Positions 43,786 through 52,480 of a DNA stretch of 64,000 bases are shown piece by piece. The DNA is from Modestobacter sp. VKM Ac-2982. GTDB taxonomy: Bacteria; Actinomycetota; Actinomycetes; Mycobacteriales; Geodermatophilaceae. The notes beneath the pieces were generated by a model. It searched no databases. It was not told where the DNA came from and saw nothing but the letters and a program-made list of their open reading frames with translations. The translations under genes were made by a program, and so were the position numbers. The stretch covers positions 310,001-374,000 of the forward strand of contig NZ_JAPVBL010000001.1 in assembly GCF_026967935.1 (NCBI RefSeq), given 5' to 3'. Each line of letters starts with the position of its first letter. Position 1 is the first letter of the stretch.

Positions 43786-43799
43786 CGAAGTCGACAGAA

Positions 43800-45305
43800 A
43801 TGGCCATCTCTGCCGCTGCGGGGGGCGGTGGTCGGGAGCTGACGCTCGCCGCTGTCGACCTCGGGGCCTCCAGTGGGCGGGTCATGGTCGGGCGGGTCGG
43901 CCCCGGGCGGTTGGAGCTGCACGAGGTCAACCGGTTCGCCAACCGGCCGGTCCGGGTCGCCGGCACGTTGCACTGGGACGTGCTGGCGCTCTACGCCGGG
44001 GTGCTCGACGGCCTGCGGGCCGCCGGCCGGGACGTCGGGCCACTGGACGGCGTCGGCATCGACAGCTGGGCGGTCGACGTCGGGCTGCTCGACGCCGACG
44101 GCGCGCTGCTGGGCAACCCGGTGCACTACCGGGACGCCCGGCACGCCACCGCCGTCCCCGGGGTGCACGAACTGGTGTCACCGGCCGAGCTCTACCGGGT
44201 CAACGGCCTGCAGCACCTGCCGTTCAACACGGTCTTCCAGCTCGCGGCGATGCGGCAGCTGGCCGGGTTCGGGCTGGCCCGGCACGCGCTGCTGGTCCCC
44301 GACCTGCTGGCGTACTGGCTCACCGGCGCCGTCGGGGCCGAGCTCACCAACGCGTCCACCACCGGGCTGCTGGACGCCACCACCCGGCAGTGGTCGACCG
44401 ACCTCGTCGACCGGCTCCGCCTCCCGCACGAGCTGTTCCCGCCGCTGCGGCAACCCGGGGACCGGCTCGGTGAGCTCACCGGTGACGTGCTCGCCGAGAC
44501 CGGGCTGACCGGGCCGGTGCCGGTGACGGCGGTGGGCTCGCACGACACTGCCTCTGCGGTGGTCGGGGTGCCGGCGGAGTCCGAGCGCTTCGCCTACGTC
44601 TCCTGCGGCACCTGGTCGCTGGTCGGTGTGGAGCTGCCCGACCCGGTGCTCACCGAGGCCAGCCGGGAGGCGGGGTTCACCAACGAGCTCGGGGTGGACG
44701 GAACGGTCCGTTACCTGCGGAACGTGATGGGGCTGTGGCTGCTCCAGGAGTCGTTGCGCACCTGGCAGTCGGCCGGCCTGCCGGCCGACCTCACCGAACT
44801 GCTGCACGCCGCGGCCCGGGAGCCGGCGTTCGGCGCGGTCGTCGACTGCGACGACGACCGCTTCCTGCCGCCCGGTGACATGCCCGCCCGGATCGCGGAG
44901 GTCTGCCGGGAGACCGGGCAGACGCCGCCGCAGAGCCAGGCCGCCACCGTCCGCTGCATCCTGGACAGCCTGGCGCTGGCCTACCGGCGCACGGTGCGCC
45001 AGGCGGCCGAGCTCTCCGGTCGGTCGGTGGACGTCGTCCACCTGGTCGGCGGCGGCGCCCGCAACACGCTGCTGTGCCAGCTCACCGCCGACGCCTGCGG
45101 GCTGCCGGTGCTGGCCGGGCCCGTCGAGGCGGCGGCGCTGGGCAACGTGCTGGTCCAGGCCCGCGCCGGGGGCGCGCTCAGCGGGGGGCTCGCCGAGCTC
45201 CGGACGCTGCTGCGGGCCACCCAGCAGGTCGTCCGGCACGACCCCACCCCGTGCCAGGAGGCCGCGTGGCAGGCCGCGGAGGACCGGGTCCGGCACACCC
45301 GCTGA
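43800..45305 (+). CDS. rhaB: Rhamnulokinase
   Basis: 501 residues, FGGY kinase of the rhamnulokinase subgroup, phosphorylating L-rhamnulose. Motifs are VDLGASSGRVMVG (phosphate 1, near 18), IDSWAVDVGLLD, the SCGTWSLVGVE adenosine region, YLRNVMGLWLLQE and VGGGARNTLLCQLTADA. ATG 43800 follows a weak ribosome site. It is last gene of the plus-strand operon; only 24 bases separate it from the convergent epimerase gene, and no clear hairpin is seen there. Confidence 0.93.
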   Translation: MAISAAAGGGGRELTLAAVDLGASSGRVMVGRVGPGRLELHEVNRFANRPVRVAGTLHWDVLALYAGVLDGLRAAGRDVGPLDGVGIDSWAVDVGLLDADGALLGNPVHYRDARHATAVPGVHELVSPAELYRVNGLQHLPFNTVFQLAAMRQLAGFGLARHALLVPDLLAYWLTGAVGAELTNASTTGLLDATTRQWSTDLVDRLRLPHELFPPLRQPGDRLGELTGDVLAETGLTGPVPVTAVGSHDTASAVVGVPAESERFAYVSCGTWSLVGVELPDPVLTEASREAGFTNELGVDGTVRYLRNVMGLWLLQESLRTWQSAGLPADLTELLHAAAREPAFGAVVDCDDDRFLPPGDMPARIAEVCRETGQTPPQSQAATVRCILDSLALAYRRTVRQAAELSGRSVDVVHLVGGGARNTLLCQLTADACGLPVLAGPVEAAALGNVLVQARAGGALSGGLAELRTLLRATQQVVRHDPTPCQEAAWQAAEDRVRHTR

Positions 45306-45329
45306 CCCCATAGGAGCCCGGCACCCGCC

Positions 45330-46217
45330 TCAGCCCGGCGCGCCCCGCCGCGCCGCCGCCCCGGCCAGCCCGGCCTTGGTGAACGCCAGGGCGTCCCGGG
45401 CCAGGGCGTGGTTGTCCGTCCACAGGTTGCGCCAGATCGCCAGGTCGTTGGAGAGCGTCCGGTGCACGACCTCCGAGGAGAACGACTCGAACGTCACGAT
45501 GCCGTCGTAACCGACCTCGTCCAGGGCGCCGAAGAACTCCGCCCAGGGGATCGAGCCGGTGCCCAGGGCCCCACGGTGGGACTCCCCGACGTGCACGTAG
45601 CCCAGTCGCCCCGCCGCTGCGGCCGCCCGCACCGCCTCGGTGAACGAGTGCTCCTCGATGTTCATGTGGTACGTGTCCAGGTGCGCCATCACGTTGGGCC
45701 GGCCGACCGCGGCGATGAACTCCAGCGTCTGCTGCGTGGTGTTGAGGACGTTCGTCTCGTACCGGTTGCAGAACTCCAGCGCGAGGGTGATCCCCGACGC
45801 GGCGGCCTTGTCCGCCAGCCAGGCGATCGCCTCCTGGGAGTTCGCCCGACCGCGCTCGGTCGCCGGCGCGTGGTACTTGCCGAGCTTGGAGTAGAGCACT
45901 CCGCACAACGTCGTCCCGCCGCTGTCCCGCAGCACTCCGAGGGCGGTGGCCAGCCGCTCCCGGCCACGGGCCACCGTGTCGGGGTCCTCGCTGGACACGT
46001 CGGTGTCCTCGCCGAGGCCCAGCGAGGCGCTCACCTGCAGGCCGTGCTCCTGCAGCAGTCTCGCCGTCAGGTCGGCGTCGTACCCGGTCGGGTCGATCGG
46101 GGCGATCTCGATCAGGTCGTACCCGGCTTCGGCGCTGGCGGCGACGGCCCGGCGGGCCTCCTCCGGGGACCAGCCTCCGGTCCAGACCAGGGCGTGGACA
46201 CCGTGGGTGACAGGCAT
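45330..46217 (-). CDS. Sugar phosphate isomerase/epimerase (D-tagatose/psicose 3-epimerase-like TIM barrel)
   Basis: 295 residues, AP-endonuclease-2-type TIM barrel. The four metal ligands of ketose 3-epimerases are in place: Glu in LEFCNRYETN, Asp in HLDTYHMN, His in VHVGESHRG and Glu in VTFESF. It probably epimerises a free or phosphorylated ketose; which one is unknown. ATG 46217 has GGAAGGAG 5 bases upstream. It sits downstream of the second sugar operon but behind that operon's hairpin, so it may have its own promoter in the 103-base gap. Confidence 0.88.
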   Translation of the reverse strand: MPVTHGVHALVWTGGWSPEEARRAVAASAEAGYDLIEIAPIDPTGYDADLTARLLQEHGLQVSASLGLGEDTDVSSEDPDTVARGRERLATALGVLRDSGGTTLCGVLYSKLGKYHAPATERGRANSQEAIAWLADKAAASGITLALEFCNRYETNVLNTTQQTLEFIAAVGRPNVMAHLDTYHMNIEEHSFTEAVRAAAAAGRLGYVHVGESHRGALGTGSIPWAEFFGALDEVGYDGIVTFESFSSEVVHRTLSNDLAIWRNLWTDNHALARDALAFTKAGLAGAAARRGAPG

Positions 46218-46284
46218 GGGACTCCTTCCTCTGTGCCCCGGGACGGGGCGTGCGACAGGTGGTGCGTCAGCTCGGCCTCGCGAG

Positions 46285-46318
46285 GTCCGGAGCCCGGCCC
46301 CGGGGCGGGGCTCCGGAC
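46285..46318 (-). terminator. Hairpin at the end of the second sugar operon
   Basis: GTCCGGAGCCCGGCCCC / GGGGCGGGGCTCCGGAC, 17-bp arms with one mismatch and no intervening loop bases, starting 2 bases beyond the stop of the aldolase-dehydrogenase gene in its direction of reading. Confidence 0.65.
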
Positions 46319-46320
46319 GG

Positions 46321-48366
46321 TCAGCGCAGGAACGCGGCGGCCACCCCGGAGTCGACCGGGACGATCAGCCCGGTCGTCACCGCCAGGGTGCCGTTGGTGA
46401 GCGCGAGGACGGCGCCGGCCACGTGCTCGGGGAGGACCTCCTCCTTGAGCACGGTGCGCTGGGCGTAGAACTTGCCCAGGTCCTCCTCCTCGACGCCGTA
46501 GGTCTTCGCCCGGGAGGCGCCCCAGCCGCCGGCGAAGATGCCCGAGCCGCGGACCACGCCGTCGGGGTTGATGCCGTTGACCCGGATGCCGTCCTCCCCC
46601 AGCTCGGTGGCCAGCAGCCGCACCATGTGGGCCTGCGCGGCCTTGGCCGAGGAGTACGCCAGGTTGTTCGGCCCGGCGAACACCGCGTTCTTCGAGCAGA
46701 TGTTGATCACGTCGCCGCCCAGGCCCTGGCCGCGGAGCACCCGGGCTGCGGCCTGGGTGACCACGAAGCTGCCGCGGGTCATCACGGCGAACTGGGCGTC
46801 CCAGTCAGCGAGGGTGGTGTCCTCGAGGGAGCCCGGCTTCACGAACCCGGCGTTGTTCACCACGATGTCGATGCCGCCCAGCCGCAGCACCGCCTCCTGC
46901 ACCGCCGCGGCGACCGCGGCGGCGTCGGAGACGTCCATCCGCACCGCGACGGCCCGGTCCGGGCCGCCGAGCTCGGTGGCGACCTCCTCGCTGCGGGCCA
47001 GGTCGAGGTCGGCGATGACGATGTCGGCGCCGTGCTCGTGCAGCAGCCGGGCGGTGGCCAGGCCGATGCCCGACGCACCGCCGGTGACCAGCGCGACGCG
47101 GCCGGACAGTGCCTTGGGCTTCGGGCGGCGCTGGAGCTTGTCCTCCTCCAGCTGCCAGTACTCGACGGCGAACTTCTCCGCCTCGCTGATCGGGGCGTAG
47201 GAGGAGACGCCCTCGGCGCCGCGCATCACGTTGATCGCGTTGACGTAGTACTCCCCGGCCACCCGGGCGGTCTGGTGGTCGGCGCCGAAGGAGAACATGC
47301 CGACGCCGGGAACCAGCACGATCGCGGGGGCGGAGCCGCGCATCGCCGGTGACTCCGGGCGCGCGTGCCGGGCGTAGTAGGCGCTGTACTCCGCCTGGTA
47401 CTCCGCCAGCAGCTCGGCCAGCCGCGCGTCGACGTCGGCCAGCGGGGCGTCGACGGGGACGTCGAGCACCATCGGCCGGATCTTGGTGCGCAGGAAGTGG
47501 TCGGGGCAGGAGGTGCCCAGCGCCACCAGGTCGGCCAGCTTCTCCCGGGACAGGAAGTCCAGGACGACGTCGGAGTCGGTGAAGTGCCCGACCTGCCGGC
47601 TGCTCGCCGAGGCGATCCGGCGAAGCGACGGGAACAGCTCGGCCGCCCGGGCCCGCCGCTGCTCCTCGGGCAGCGCCACCCGATCGGGCACCACGGCACC
47701 GAACGGCTCGGGCACCGACCGGCGGGTCAGGAACTCGGCCGCCTCGTCGATGATCCGCAGCGCCCGCTCCTGGGCCTCCGTCGACGTGGCGCCCCAGCTG
47801 GTCAGGCCGTGCCCGCCCAGCACCGCGCCGATCACCTGCGGGTCCTTCGCCAGCTCGGCGACCTGCCGGCCCAGCTCCCAGCCGGGTCGCTTCCACGGCA
47901 CCCAGGCGACGGCGCCGCCCCACAGCTCCTGCACCAGGGCCGGGCCGTCGGCCGCGCAGGCCAGCGCGGTCACCGAGTCGGGGTGCAGGTGGTCGACGTG
48001 CGGGCAGTCGACCAGGCCGTGCATCGGGGTGTCGATCGACGGGGTCGCCCCGCCGGTGCCGAAGGCGGCGTGCGGGAAGAGGCCGACCATCTCGTCCTCG
48101 TGCTCGACGCCGCGGTAGACGTCGTCCAGGGCCAGGAAGGGCTCGCGCCGCAGGACGGCCAGCCCCTCCGGTCGCAGGGTGCCCAGGTCGCCGCCGGAGC
48201 CCTTCACGTAGACCAGCTCGACGTCCTGGCCGGTGGCCGGGCTGGTGACCGTGACCGTCACCGAGGTGTTGCCGCCGCCGTAGTTGGTCACCGTCGGGTC
48301 GCTGCCGTACCGGTGCGACCGGGCGAGCAGCTCGCGGACGCCCTCGGGCAGGTCGGGCGCGCTCAT
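46321..48366 (-). CDS. Second class II aldolase / short-chain dehydrogenase fusion
   Basis: 681 residues, same architecture as the rhaEW product: a zinc aldolase half (NYGGGNTS, KGSGGDLGTL, HVDHLHPDS) and an SDR half (GGASGIGLATA, NNAGFVKPG, YSSAKAAQ). ATG 48366 has GGAGAA upstream; the open frame extends to 48639 only as a shadow of the kinase gene. It is more diverged from the first fusion than a recent copy would be, so its substrate may be another 6-deoxyketose-1-phosphate (rhamnulose-, fuculose- or a related phosphate). It is the last gene of the DeoR-headed operon. Confidence 0.9.
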   Translation of the reverse strand: MSAPDLPEGVRELLARSHRYGSDPTVTNYGGGNTSVTVTVTSPATGQDVELVYVKGSGGDLGTLRPEGLAVLRREPFLALDDVYRGVEHEDEMVGLFPHAAFGTGGATPSIDTPMHGLVDCPHVDHLHPDSVTALACAADGPALVQELWGGAVAWVPWKRPGWELGRQVAELAKDPQVIGAVLGGHGLTSWGATSTEAQERALRIIDEAAEFLTRRSVPEPFGAVVPDRVALPEEQRRARAAELFPSLRRIASASSRQVGHFTDSDVVLDFLSREKLADLVALGTSCPDHFLRTKIRPMVLDVPVDAPLADVDARLAELLAEYQAEYSAYYARHARPESPAMRGSAPAIVLVPGVGMFSFGADHQTARVAGEYYVNAINVMRGAEGVSSYAPISEAEKFAVEYWQLEEDKLQRRPKPKALSGRVALVTGGASGIGLATARLLHEHGADIVIADLDLARSEEVATELGGPDRAVAVRMDVSDAAAVAAAVQEAVLRLGGIDIVVNNAGFVKPGSLEDTTLADWDAQFAVMTRGSFVVTQAAARVLRGQGLGGDVINICSKNAVFAGPNNLAYSSAKAAQAHMVRLLATELGEDGIRVNGINPDGVVRGSGIFAGGWGASRAKTYGVEEEDLGKFYAQRTVLKEEVLPEHVAGAVLALTNGTLAVTTGLIVPVDSGVAAAFLR

Positions 48367-48421
48367 GGGATGGGTTCTCCGTTCTGGCAGCTGTGCTGCC
48401 GCGGGGGGCTGATCGGGGGTG

Positions 48422-49897
48422 TCAGGCCGCGCCGGAGGCGGGCAGGTGGTCGCGGCGGTGGAGCTCGGCCAGGAAGCGCTGGTAGCCCTCCTGCAGCTGC
48501 GGCACCTCGGCCGGGTCCGGGTCGACGACCACGTCGGGGTGGACGGCGCGGTCGACGACCTCGGCCAGCAGGTCGCCCAGGTCACCGGCGCGGGTGGTCG
48601 CCGTCCAGCCGGTCGCGGCCAGGAGTGCGGCGCCGACACCGCTGCTGGGGTCGCGGGGGCGGGCCACCGGGCGGGCCAGGGTGCTGGCGCGGACCTGCAG
48701 CCAGGGGAGGGAACGGCTGCCGCCGCCGGCCACTCGGTGGTCGGTCGAGGCGACCCCCAGCTGGGCGAGCCGGTCCAGGCCGAGCCGCTCGACGAAGGCG
48801 ACGCCGTCCAGCTCCGCGCGGTGGCGCTGCACCGGCGACGGCGGCGGACCCGGTGGTTCCCGGGGGTCGACCAGGAAGCCGACGGCGTCGGGGTCGGCGA
48901 AGGGGAAGCGTTCGCCGGTGCGCGGGGGTGGGGGCAGCGGGTAGGCGGTCAGCGGTGACGGACCGTCGGCCAGGGCCGCCGTGTCCAGCCCGGGCAGGTC
49001 ACTGGTCGCGGTGAGCACGCCGGCGCCGGAGTTGGAGGCGCCGCCGGGCCACCACCGGCCACCGGGCGCGAGGTGGGAGTAGACGGGGCCGGCGTCGATC
49101 CGGTGGTCGCTGACGCCCTTGAGCACCAGGGTGGTGCCGAGGACGCCCATCGTCTGGCCCGGGCGCACGGCCCCGGCGGCCACCTGGGCGGTGCAGCCGT
49201 CGGTCATCCCCGCCACCACGAGCACCCCGGCGGGCAGCCCCAGCCCGGCGGCGACGTCGGGCAGCACGGTGCCGATCACCGCGCCCGGGTGCACCAGGGC
49301 GGGCAGCGTCCCGGCCGGGACGCCGCCGTCGGCCAGCAACGCGGGCCAGCGGGCGGCGGCGGGGTCGATGCCGGCCTTGAGGGCGTGGGAGGTGTCGGTG
49401 ACGACCTCCCCGGTCAGCGCGGCGACCACGAGGTCGGCGCTGTGCAGGTAGCGCCGACCCGGGGTCGGTGCCGTCTCCGGCTCGCCAACGAGCCACAGCA
49501 GCCGGCCGATCGTGCCGGCCGCGCCGATGCGGGCGCCGGTGCGCTCGGCCAGCGCCGCGGTCAGCGCCCGGCCCCGGTCGTCGGAGTAGAGCAGCGCGGG
49601 GCCGACCGGCCGACCGGCGGCGTCGGCGGCCACCACCGTGCCGGAGGTGCCGGTGACCGACAGCGCGCACACGGCGGCGGCCCGCGGGCCCAGGGCGGCC
49701 ACGACCTCGGCCGTCGACCGCAGCGCGGCCGCGGCGTGTTCGGGACGCTGTTCGACCCAGCCGGGCCGCGGGGTCTCCGGCGCGGGCAGCGGGGTGTCGG
49801 CCGTGGCCAGCACCTGGCCGGTGCCGGCGTCCACGGCGACCACCCGCACCGCGGCGGTGGCCAGGTCGATGCCGAGGACGATCGGGTCGGTGCCCAC
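48422..49897 (-). CDS. FGGY-family carbohydrate kinase
   Basis: 491 residues. The N-terminal FGGY phosphate loop is LGIDLATAAVRVVAVD, followed by WVEQRPEH (xylulokinase/gluconokinase-like), VTGTSGTVV, GMTDGCTAQVAAGA and the C-terminal GGGSRSLPWLQVRA with GAALLAATG. The sugar is not predictable; it is not of the rhamnulokinase subgroup. GTG 49897 begins 2 bases after the HAD gene stop; the open frame continues upstream to 50122 as a shadow. It is the second kinase in this operon, which is unusual for one linear sugar pathway. Confidence 0.88.
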   Translation of the reverse strand: MGTDPIVLGIDLATAAVRVVAVDAGTGQVLATADTPLPAPETPRPGWVEQRPEHAAAALRSTAEVVAALGPRAAAVCALSVTGTSGTVVAADAAGRPVGPALLYSDDRGRALTAALAERTGARIGAAGTIGRLLWLVGEPETAPTPGRRYLHSADLVVAALTGEVVTDTSHALKAGIDPAAARWPALLADGGVPAGTLPALVHPGAVIGTVLPDVAAGLGLPAGVLVVAGMTDGCTAQVAAGAVRPGQTMGVLGTTLVLKGVSDHRIDAGPVYSHLAPGGRWWPGGASNSGAGVLTATSDLPGLDTAALADGPSPLTAYPLPPPPRTGERFPFADPDAVGFLVDPREPPGPPPSPVQRHRAELDGVAFVERLGLDRLAQLGVASTDHRVAGGGSRSLPWLQVRASTLARPVARPRDPSSGVGAALLAATGWTATTRAGDLGDLLAEVVDRAVHPDVVVDPDPAEVPQLQEGYQRFLAELHRRDHLPASGAA

Positions 49898-49899
49898 GG

Positions 49900-50595
49900 T
49901 CAGACCGCCGTGCCCGCCAGCAGCCGGGCCGCCAGGCCGTCCAGGCTGCGGACGGCGAGGTCCGGCTCGGCCAGCTGCTCGCGCGTCGGCTCGTCGGGGG
50001 CCTCGCCGCGCAGCACCCAGACGGTGCCCAGCCCCAGGGCTGCGGCGGGGCGGACGTCGGTGTCCAGCCGGTTGCCGATGTGCACGGCCTGCTCCGGGCG
50101 GGCGCCGGCCTGCGTCAGGCACCAGGTGAACAGCTCGGGGCTGGGCTTCTCGTGCCCGACGATGGCCGAGACGCCCCAGACGTCCACGGAGTCGGCCACC
50201 CCGTCGCGGGTGAGCGCGTCGACGACGGCGCGCTCCTGGTTGGCCAGCACGCCGACGGTCACCCGGCCGCGCAGCTGGGCCAGGAACGGCAGCACGTCGG
50301 GGTACAGGGTGCCCGCGGGGTGGTGCCAGTGCACTCGCGTCCGCTCGTGCAGGGCGTCGCGCAGCCCGGGGTCCCCGAGCAGCTCGGTGGCCAGCGCGCG
50401 GCGCAGGGAGCCGCCCTGCTCGGCCCGGATCCGGTCGTAGACGGCGCGGAACGCGCTGCGGTCCACCGGTCCGCGGCCCTGGTCGGCCCGCAGCTCGTCG
50501 AGCGCCTGCAGCACGGCCACGACGAAGTTCTCGTCGTCGTAGACGGGGCCGCCCACGTCCAGGAAGACCGCCCGCAGGTCCTGCGGGAGGGTCAT
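49900..50595 (-). CDS. HAD-superfamily hydrolase
   Basis: 231 residues. Motif I is FLDVGGPVYD, where the +2 acid is Gly, as in several HAD subfamilies that use DxG; motif II is in VGVLANQE, motif III Lys in GHEKPSPELF, motif IV in HIGNRLDTDV. It is most likely a small-molecule phosphatase acting on a sugar phosphate of the pathway. It overlaps the upstream aldolase by 4 bases and is followed 2 bases later by the FGGY kinase. The kinase-phosphatase-aldolase trio suggests control or repair of a phosphorylated intermediate; this is inference. Confidence 0.85.
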   Translation of the reverse strand: MTLPQDLRAVFLDVGGPVYDDENFVVAVLQALDELRADQGRGPVDRSAFRAVYDRIRAEQGGSLRRALATELLGDPGLRDALHERTRVHWHHPAGTLYPDVLPFLAQLRGRVTVGVLANQERAVVDALTRDGVADSVDVWGVSAIVGHEKPSPELFTWCLTQAGARPEQAVHIGNRLDTDVRPAAALGLGTVWVLRGEAPDEPTREQLAEPDLAVRSLDGLAARLLAGTAV

Positions 50596-51368
50596 CGGGA
50601 GCCGCCGGCCAGGATCCGGCGCCGCTCCTCGATGTCGTCCCGGGCGAAGAACGTCTCCACCGACGCGGCCGGCAGCGGCACCACCCCGCCCATGGCGTAG
50701 GCCGCCGAGCGCACCTGGGCGCCCTTGACGGCCATCTGCGAGACGCCCTCGACGCCTGCGGCGCTGGGGGCGTTCACGACGATGCCGTGGTTGCCCAACA
50801 GCACCAGCTGCGGCAGCTCGCCGTGGGTCTCCCAGTGCCGGGTGAGGCCCTCCAGGTAGACCCGGCCGAGCTCGACCCCCGGCTGGGCGTACGGCACGAA
50901 CAGCGGCCGGCCGATCACGACCGCCTCGTCGGAGTAGACGTAGGTGTCGTACGCGGTGGCCGCGTGCACGCTGGCCAGCAGGGCCACCACAGCCGTGGGG
51001 TGGGTGTGGCCGACGAACGGCGTGGGCGTGAACGCCTGGGCGGCCACGTGCACCAGCGTCTCGATGGAGGCCCGCCGGCGCCGGCCCTCGTGCTCCCCGG
51101 CGTCCAGCGCCGCGGTGAGGTCGGCCTGGGTGCTCCGCGGGTCGCGGATCAGCTCGACCAGCGGGTCGACGTCGACGACGACGAAGTCCGCCGCGTCGAC
51201 GTCCCGCATGCCCGACCCCGAGGCCTTGACGACCACCCGGCCGTCGTCCAGCAGCTGGGACGTGTTGCCCTCGGCGAGGATCGCCAGGTCCCGGCCCGGC
51301 TCGCCCAGGGCCCGGGTGAGCTGCACGAGCTCGGTGCTGACCAGGGACGGGTCCCAGGTGGCGGTCAT
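50592..51368 (-). CDS. Class II aldolase/adducin-family protein
   Basis: 258 residues, fuculose-phosphate-aldolase fold. It shows AEGNTSQLLDDG near the N-terminus (phosphate site), KASGSGM, zinc His in VGHTHPTAV, and a later LLGNHGIVV. It is not fused to a dehydrogenase, unlike the two large proteins nearby. ATG 51368 overlaps the permease stop; the frame upstream is a shadow. It may cleave a ketose-1-phosphate, or act as an epimerase or decarboxylase as other members do. Confidence 0.87.
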   Translation of the reverse strand: MTATWDPSLVSTELVQLTRALGEPGRDLAILAEGNTSQLLDDGRVVVKASGSGMRDVDAADFVVVDVDPLVELIRDPRSTQADLTAALDAGEHEGRRRRASIETLVHVAAQAFTPTPFVGHTHPTAVVALLASVHAATAYDTYVYSDEAVVIGRPLFVPYAQPGVELGRVYLEGLTRHWETHGELPQLVLLGNHGIVVNAPSAAGVEGVSQMAVKGAQVRSAAYAMGGVVPLPAASVETFFARDDIEERRRILAGGSR

Positions 51369-52480
51369 GAGGTTCCTCCGTAGCGTCGGTTCGAGAAGCC
51401 GTTCAGCAGGGCGGCGAAGATGAGCACGACGCCGAGGGCGAAGAGCTGGAGCTGGCTGCCGGCGTTGCCCGGGACGGCGAGCAGGATCCCGGCGTTCAGC
51501 CAGACGATCAGCAGCGTGGCGAGCACCACGCCGGCGACCCGGCCGATGCCGCCGGTGATGGCGACCCCGCCGAGGACGGCGATGGTGATGGCCGGCAGCG
51601 CCATGCCGTTCCCGGCCACCCCGGAGTCGGGGCGGGCGGAGGCGAACTGCGCGACGGTGACCACCGCGACCAGGCCGGAGATGGCGCCCGCGGCGACGTA
51701 GGCGGTGAACCGGGTGCGGGCCACGTTGATGCCGGTCCACTCAGCGGCGACGTCGTTGGTGCCGATCGCGTAGAGCCGTCGCCCGTAGGTGGTGCGGGCC
51801 AGGACGAGCCAGACCACGAGGGCGGTCGGGATCAGGAAGGTGAACACCCCCAGCGGGATGCGCGGGAACGCGTCGGGCAGGAAGGGCAGCGAGACCGCCG
51901 AGGCGGTCGAGTACAGGTCCTGGATCGGCTGGCTGTTGATCGGCCGCTGGTCGTTGACCACCAGGGCCAGCGAGCTGAAGCCGTAGTAGGTGGCCAGCGT
52001 CGTGATCAGGGCGGGGAAGCCCAGGTAGGCGATGAGGGCGCCGTTGACCGCCCCGCACAGGCCACCGAAGACGACGGCCAGCACCAGGGCCGCGGGCAGC
52101 GACCACCCCCACTCGCCGTAGGCGAAGCCGAACACCATGCCGGTCAGCGAGACGATCGCCCCGACCGAGAGGTCGATCCCGCCGCGGCCGGAGGTGATCA
52201 CCAGCAGCTCGGCGAGCCCCAGCATCACCAGCGGCACGGCGTTGATCAACGTCGCCGCCAGGTAGGAGGTGCTGTACGGCGCGCTCAGGTAGTTGTTGGC
52301 GCTGAGCTGGGTCATGGTGATCAGCACGGTGGCCAGCAGCAGCACCAGCAGGGCGATCCGCTGGGTGAGCAGGATGCGCAGCACCTTGCCGGGCAGGCTC
52401 TCCCCGCGGCCGGCGACCTCCGCGACGGTGCTGCCGGAGTCCGCGGCGGGTTCTGTTCCGGGCGTGGTCTGGGTGCTCAC
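51365..52480 (-). CDS. Sugar ABC transporter permease 2 (RhaQ/RbsC-like)
   Basis: 371 residues, BPD_transp_2 permease with 8-10 membrane segments. It carries the family signature GGIDLSVGAIVSLTGM, the NGALIAYLGFPALITTLAT region, YAIGTNDVAAEWTGINV and a late AVLGGVAITGGIGRVAGV loop. A polar N-terminus of about 35 residues is cytoplasmic. GTG 52480 overlaps permease 1 by 4 bases. It forms the channel with permease 1. Confidence 0.92.
   Translation of the reverse strand: MSTQTTPGTEPAADSGSTVAEVAGRGESLPGKVLRILLTQRIALLVLLLATVLITMTQLSANNYLSAPYSTSYLAATLINAVPLVMLGLAELLVITSGRGGIDLSVGAIVSLTGMVFGFAYGEWGWSLPAALVLAVVFGGLCGAVNGALIAYLGFPALITTLATYYGFSSLALVVNDQRPINSQPIQDLYSTASAVSLPFLPDAFPRIPLGVFTFLIPTALVVWLVLARTTYGRRLYAIGTNDVAAEWTGINVARTRFTAYVAAGAISGLVAVVTVAQFASARPDSGVAGNGMALPAITIAVLGGVAITGGIGRVAGVVLATLLIVWLNAGILLAVPGNAGSQLQLFALGVVLIFAALLNGFSNRRYGGTS

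Noticed and set aside
43790-43797. GTCGACAG before rhaB as a fifth copy of the receptor upstream element
   Set aside because: Only the palindromic hexamer is shared. The CTTTCT and GACAC blocks would fall inside the rhaB coding region and are absent; there is no terminator or leader.
49900-50595. HAD protein as catalytically dead because motif I reads DxG rather than DxD
   Set aside because: DxG in motif I is known in active HAD subfamilies, and motifs II to IV look intact.
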